Positions 60,731 through 64,000 of a stretch of 64,000 nt of DNA are shown in pieces. The position numbers were made by a program, and so were the translations under genes. The stretch comes from an uncultured Collinsella sp. (GTDB lineage Bacteria; Actinomycetota; Coriobacteriia; Coriobacteriales; Coriobacteriaceae). The notes under the pieces are model-generated. The model did not search any database and had not been told where the DNA came from. It saw nothing but the letters and a program-made list of their open reading frames with translations. Numbering within the stretch: the stretch's first letter is position 1; every line of letters begins with the position of its first letter. The stretch lies in assembly GCA_902479065.1 (NCBI GenBank), contig CABSNM010000007.1, forward strand, positions 1 through 64,000. The letters run 5' to 3'.

Positions 60731-60974
60731 GATTTTAACTGCGATTGCATTGGCGACGACTGTCACGGCTGGTGCCTTTGCTGGCTATAAGATCGCGACA
60801 GACGATGAACTTCGAGGTCGTTTGCTTCGTAGTGCGCAAGATATTGTCGATACATCCAAGAAGAAAATGGATGTTATGACAGAAGATGTTGCCATGCGTA
60901 CGGCTCAGGTAACGAAGAATCCCAAGATTAATCAAGGTTGGGTTAGTAACCAATGGGAAAATGTAGGCTATTAG
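60720..60974 (+). CDS. small membrane-anchored protein coupled to parB
   Basis: 84 aa, not recognised. A hydrophobic segment (about 5-23, ILTAIALATTVTAGAFAGY) serves as an N-terminal anchor. The rest is a charged helix (DELRGRLLRSAQDIVDTSKKKMDVMTEDVAM). ATG 60720 has AAGGAGG upstream and lies inside the parB end (11-base overlap), so the two are co-translated. The stop lies within the palindrome TTAGGTACCTAA. It may tether segregation complexes to the membrane, which is speculation. Confidence 0.78.
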   Translation: MRNRILTAIALATTVTAGAFAGYKIATDDELRGRLLRSAQDIVDTSKKKMDVMTEDVAMRTAQVTKNPKINQGWVSNQWENVGY

Positions 60975-60982
60975 GTACCTAA
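60971..60982. repeat. palindrome TTAGGTACCTAA, site 2
   Basis: Same 12-base palindrome, also followed by C, as at 57468. Both lie at gene ends in the rightward origin genes. It overlaps the stop codon of the small parB-coupled gene. Confidence 0.45.
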
Positions 60983-61002
60983 CAATTACTTAGCATATTT
61001 TG

Positions 61003-61045
61003 AGGGGTCCTTGTCTGATTCACGAGGCAGGGACCCCTTATTTTG
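61003..61045 (+). terminator. terminator of the parAB operon
   Basis: AGGGGTCC (61003-61010) and GGACCCCT (61031-61038) pair and TATTTT follows. A GGGACAGG repeat fragment lies at 61059-61066. Confidence 0.8.
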
Positions 61046-61093
61046 GCCGTAAAAAATGGGACAGGTAGCAGCTGATTCAAAATTAAGGTCAAT

Positions 61094-61136
61094 AAATAAA
61101 ACGGCCCCGGTTGCATCTCCTGTAACCGGGGCCGTT
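61094..61136 (-). terminator. terminator of rlmN
   Basis: AACGGCCCCGGTT and AACCGGGGCCGTT (arms 61100-61112 and 61124-61136) form a perfect stem, and TTTATTTATT follows on the minus strand. Confidence 0.88.
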
Positions 61137-61139
61137 CGA

Positions 61140-61155
61140 TGTTTCACATGAAACG
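61140..61155. promoter_or_regulatory. degenerate parS-like site
   Basis: TGTTTCACATGAAACG has two differences from the perfect parS sites. It lies between the rlmN stop and its terminator. Confidence 0.45.
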
Positions 61156-61173
61156 TTTTGGGGTGCGACTCCC

Positions 61174-62226
61174 CTATGCGTTCTTCTGAACTTTGAAGCG
61201 CTGCTTCAGCTGTCCGCAAGCGGCGTCAATATCGTTACCACGGGAGTTACGAATCGTGGTCTCGATGCCACGGGACTCAAGACGACGCTGAAGATCCTCA
61301 ACCTTATGAATCGGCGACGGCTTGAGCGGGCTGCCCTCGATGTCGTTAAGCTGAATCAGGTTAACGTGGCACAACGTTCCCTCGCAGAAGTCGCAGAGCG
61401 CCTGCATCTCGGGATTCGTATCGTTGACGCCTTCGATCATGGCATACTCATAGGTCGGGCGGCGGCCAGTCTTCTCGGTGTAGAGTTGAAGCGCCTCGTG
61501 AAGGCGAAGTAGCGTGTACTTCTTAACACCGGGCATAAGCTTATTGCGTGTCGACTGGATGGCGGAATGCAGGGAAACGGCAAGCGTGAACTGCTCGGGG
61601 ATGTCGGCAAATTTGCGAATACCGGGAATAACGCCGCTGGTAGAGACGGTGAGGTGACGAGCACCGATACCGATGCCATCGGGGTCGTTGAGGATTCGCA
61701 ACGCCTTGAGAACCTCGTCGTAGTTGGCAAACGGCTCGCCCTGGCCCATGAAGACAACGCTCGTGACGCGCTCGCCAAAGTCGTTGGATACATGAAGTAC
61801 CTGGTCGACGATCTCTTGAGCGGTCAGAGAGCGCTTGAGGCCGTTGAGACCGGTAGCGCAAAAGGCGCAGCCCATGCCACAGCCAGCCTGGGTGGAAACG
61901 CAGACGGAAAGCTTGTTACGACGGGGCATACCGACAGTCTCGACGGAAACGCCGTCGTAGTACTCGAGCAGATACTTGCGAGAGCCATCTTTGGAAACCT
62001 GCTTGGTTAGTTCAGTCGGCGTGTCAAAGGCAAAAGCCTCTTTAAGCTGCTCGCGGAAAGCCTTGGGAAGGTTGGTCATATCGTCAAACGAACAAACGTT
62101 CTTCTCGAAGACCCATTCGATGAGCTGCTTCGCGCGGAAGGCGGGCTGGCCAAGTTCGGCCACAAGGTCGCGAATATCGTTTTGGCTCAAGTCGCGAATG
62201 TCCTGAGATTTAGTCCTGGGATTCAT
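61174..62226 (-). CDS. rlmN: dual-specificity RNA methyltransferase RlmN
   Basis: 350 aa radical-SAM enzyme methylating A2503 of 23S rRNA and A37 of some tRNAs. The cluster motif is CGMGCAFCATG (CxxxCxxC). The second Cys needed for methyl transfer is in SRGNDIDAACGQLK near the end. VVFMGQGEPFANYDEV and LAVSLHSA are typical. ATG 62226 is the natural start. The gene is divergent from ddl. Confidence 0.96.
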   Translation of the reverse strand: MNPRTKSQDIRDLSQNDIRDLVAELGQPAFRAKQLIEWVFEKNVCSFDDMTNLPKAFREQLKEAFAFDTPTELTKQVSKDGSRKYLLEYYDGVSVETVGMPRRNKLSVCVSTQAGCGMGCAFCATGLNGLKRSLTAQEIVDQVLHVSNDFGERVTSVVFMGQGEPFANYDEVLKALRILNDPDGIGIGARHLTVSTSGVIPGIRKFADIPEQFTLAVSLHSAIQSTRNKLMPGVKKYTLLRLHEALQLYTEKTGRRPTYEYAMIEGVNDTNPEMQALCDFCEGTLCHVNLIQLNDIEGSPLKPSPIHKVEDLQRRLESRGIETTIRNSRGNDIDAACGQLKQRFKVQKNA

Positions 62227-62311
62227 GGAAGCCTTTCGATTTTGGGGAAACGTAGAGGGTATCGCTACAATATGGTATCAGCTGCAGAAATTATAGAGGA
62301 GGAGTCTGCCC

Positions 62312-63277
62312 ATGCCGGGTAAAAGCCTAGAGAACATGCACGTAGCGGTCTTGGCGGGCGGTCATTCCGCTGAGCGCGAGATCTCGCTCAATTCGGGAAA
62401 GAACGTCGTGGTTGCCTTGAAGGAGGCCGGCTACACTTCGGTGGAGCTGCTCGACACGGCTGCCGATGATTTTATGGTAACCATGGCGACCGGCGGCTTT
62501 GACGTGGCGTTTATCGCCATGCACGGCGCCGGCGGTGAGGATGGCGCCATGCAGGGTGCCATGGAGACCCTGGGTATCCCCTACACGGCCTCGGGCGTGC
62601 TTACCAGCGCCTGCGGTGCCGACAAGGAGGTCTCTAAGCTCCTGTACGCTAAGGCGGGCATTCCCGTTGCCCCCGGCCTCGCGCTCGAGGTGGGCGATGA
62701 AGTCGATATCGATCATATCGTCGAGGTTTGTGGCGAGCGCTGCTTTGTGAAGCCGGCCGTCAACGGTTCCAGCTATGGCATTTCCCTGGTCCATGAGCCC
62801 TCCGAGCTGCCCGCGGCAATCGCCAAGGCGTTTGAGTACGGCGACAAAGTGCTGGTCGAGAAGTGCATCGAGGGTACCGAGATCACCGTCGGCGTGTACG
62901 GCGAGGACGCCGTGCGCGCCCTGCCGATTGTCGAGATTCGCAAGCCCGAGGACTGTGAGTTCTACGATCTGGACGTGAAGTATGTCGACCCTACGGACAT
63001 CCATCGTATTCCGGCGCAGATTTCACCCGAGAATTACGCTCGCGCTCAGGAGCTTGCCTGTGCTGCTCACAAGGCCCTCGGTTGCCTGGGCATCTCGCGC
63101 AGCGATTTTATCGTGAGCGAGGACGGCCCCGTCATCCTCGAGACCAATACCATTCCCGGCATGACCGATACGTCGCTGTATCCGGATGAGATTCGCCACA
63201 CCGACGACATGACGTTCCCGCAGGTCTGTGACAGCCTGATCCGTATGGGCCTTCGTCGAGCGGGCATTGCATGCTAA
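62312..63277 (+). CDS. ddl: D-alanine-D-alanine ligase
   Basis: 321 aa ATP-grasp enzyme joining D-Ala to D-Ala for peptidoglycan. It opens with HVAVLAGGHSAEREISLNSG and has AMHGAGGEDGAMQGAMETLGIPYT, KPAVNGSSYGIS, EKCIEGTEITVGV, PVILETNTIPGMTDTSL. ATG 62312 has GAGGAGG. It overlaps the next gene by 7 bases. Confidence 0.95.
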   Translation: MPGKSLENMHVAVLAGGHSAEREISLNSGKNVVVALKEAGYTSVELLDTAADDFMVTMATGGFDVAFIAMHGAGGEDGAMQGAMETLGIPYTASGVLTSACGADKEVSKLLYAKAGIPVAPGLALEVGDEVDIDHIVEVCGERCFVKPAVNGSSYGISLVHEPSELPAAIAKAFEYGDKVLVEKCIEGTEITVGVYGEDAVRALPIVEIRKPEDCEFYDLDVKYVDPTDIHRIPAQISPENYARAQELACAAHKALGCLGISRSDFIVSEDGPVILETNTIPGMTDTSLYPDEIRHTDDMTFPQVCDSLIRMGLRRAGIAC

Positions 63278-64000
63278 TCGAGGACGCGGTTTTGTCAGGA
63301 ACGCCGCAGTTTGTCATCGACTCCTATGCCACGCTTGCCGAGCGCGCCAAAACACAGTCCTTCGGCCTTATTGAGGAAGATGTGATCGTCCTCGATACCG
63401 AGACAACGGGTCTTTCGGTGCAGGACAACGAGCTGATCGAGATCTCGGCGGCCCGCCTTTCGGGTCGCGAGGTCGTCGACCGCTTCGATACCTTCGTGCA
63501 TCCCAAGCAGCTGATTCCCGCCGAGATTACCGAGCTCACGAGCATTACAAATGCCGATGTGGCAGATGCCCCGTCGGCTGTTGAGGCCGTCGCCGCTCTC
63601 GCCGATTTTGTCGGTGGTTGCCCGGTGATCGCACATAACGCCACGTTCGACCGCTCGTTTATCGAGTCGGTCAAAGGCGGCGTCAACGTGAGCGATATTT
63701 GGATCGATTCGCTGGCGCTGTCGCGCATCGCGCTTCCTCGCCTGGCCTCGCACAAGTTGTCTTTTATGGCCGATCTGTTTGGCTGTGACTCGGTATCACA
63801 CCGTGCCAATGCCGACGTCGACGCCCTGTGTGGCGTATGGCGCGTGTTGCTCGTGGCGCTCACCGACTTGCCTCAGGGCCTCATGGCGCGCCTAGCCGAC
63901 ATGCATCCGGATGTGCCTTGGTCCTATCGTCCTATCTTCTCATTCTTGGCGGGGCAGAACCCTGGTTCTATCTTCTCTCTCAGCGCCGCTCGTGCTGACG
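63271..64000 (+). CDS. DnaQ-type 3'-5' exonuclease domain protein, 3' end outside window
   Basis: The first 243 codons are seen. The DEDDh motifs are VLDTETTGL (near residue 48), AHNATFDRSF and HRANADVDAL. The part after about residue 200 is not yet a recognised domain. An exonuclease-DinG helicase fusion is plausible from the length, but is not shown. The frame starts at ATG 63271 inside the ddl end, so it is translationally coupled. Confidence 0.82.
   Translation, partial: MLIEDAVLSGTPQFVIDSYATLAERAKTQSFGLIEEDVIVLDTETTGLSVQDNELIEISAARLSGREVVDRFDTFVHPKQLIPAEITELTSITNADVADAPSAVEAVAALADFVGGCPVIAHNATFDRSFIESVKGGVNVSDIWIDSLALSRIALPRLASHKLSFMADLFGCDSVSHRANADVDALCGVWRVLLVALTDLPQGLMARLADMHPDVPWSYRPIFSFLAGQNPGSIFSLSAARAD

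Noticed and set aside
60986..61219. Minus-strand small frame at the rlmN 3' end
   Set aside because: Overlaps the terminators of both convergent genes and the rlmN end, with no ribosome site and no recognisable product.

Overview
The window looks like chromosomal DNA around the replication origin of a high-GC Coriobacteriia-type actinobacterium; a Collinsella relative is my best guess. I base this on the C/G-rich third codon positions, the frequent GTG and TTG starts, the ribosomal and origin gene orders, and the style of intergenic repeat. No rRNA gene is present to settle the species. I see no CRISPR array, no insertion sequence with a transposase and no prophage.

Layout. Positions 1-1828 hold an ECF-type transporter (ATPase and T subunit, minus strand). 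Positions 2032-8090 (plus) hold glmU, prs, pth and an nfnAB-like bifurcating transhydrogenase pair. Positions 8217-11918 (minus) hold a polar amino acid ABC importer followed by a cytidylate-kinase-like gene. Positions 12289-35273 are mostly minus-strand housekeeping: yqeY, a PpiC foldase, a lone PTS EIIA, purN/purM/purF, a MoaE-like protein, a class B-like sortase, purE, carB/carA, an ABC exporter, a Nudix hydrolase, purD, purA and dnaB. The classical rpsF-ssb-rpsR-rplI cluster follows (35500-37170), then two tRNA-Ser genes, two plus-strand membrane-protein genes, typA, small genes and an Ile-Ala-Ile tRNA group.

The origin region is at 44458-60974. Leftward (minus strand) run the HATPase/winged-helix gene, dnaA, dnaN, recF, a dciA-like gene, gyrB and gyrA. 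Rightward (plus strand) run rpmH, rnpA, yidD, yidC, jag, rsmG, parA and parB, plus a small membrane protein translationally coupled to parB. Three perfect parS sites spaced exactly 39 bp apart lie between rsmG and parA. The dnaA-dnaN gap and the gap before rpmH both carry DnaA-box-like sequences. rlmN, ddl and the start of an exonuclease gene finish the window.

The genes are mainly nucleotide supply (PRPP, IMP, AMP and carbamoyl-phosphate synthesis), replication initiation and segregation, translation, and envelope supply. The most interesting non-coding signal is a structured element of about 100-150 nt. It occurs three times (12138, 30215, 47248), each time directly downstream of a minus-strand gene, with compensatory changes in its stems. 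A second family of short GGGGACAGG-type palindromic repeats is scattered through intergenic DNA, and three very long perfect inverted repeats (28, 32 and 34 bp arms) are present. GyrA carries Phe at the classic quinolone-resistance position. A PyrR-like RNA loop sits directly against the carA ribosome binding site.
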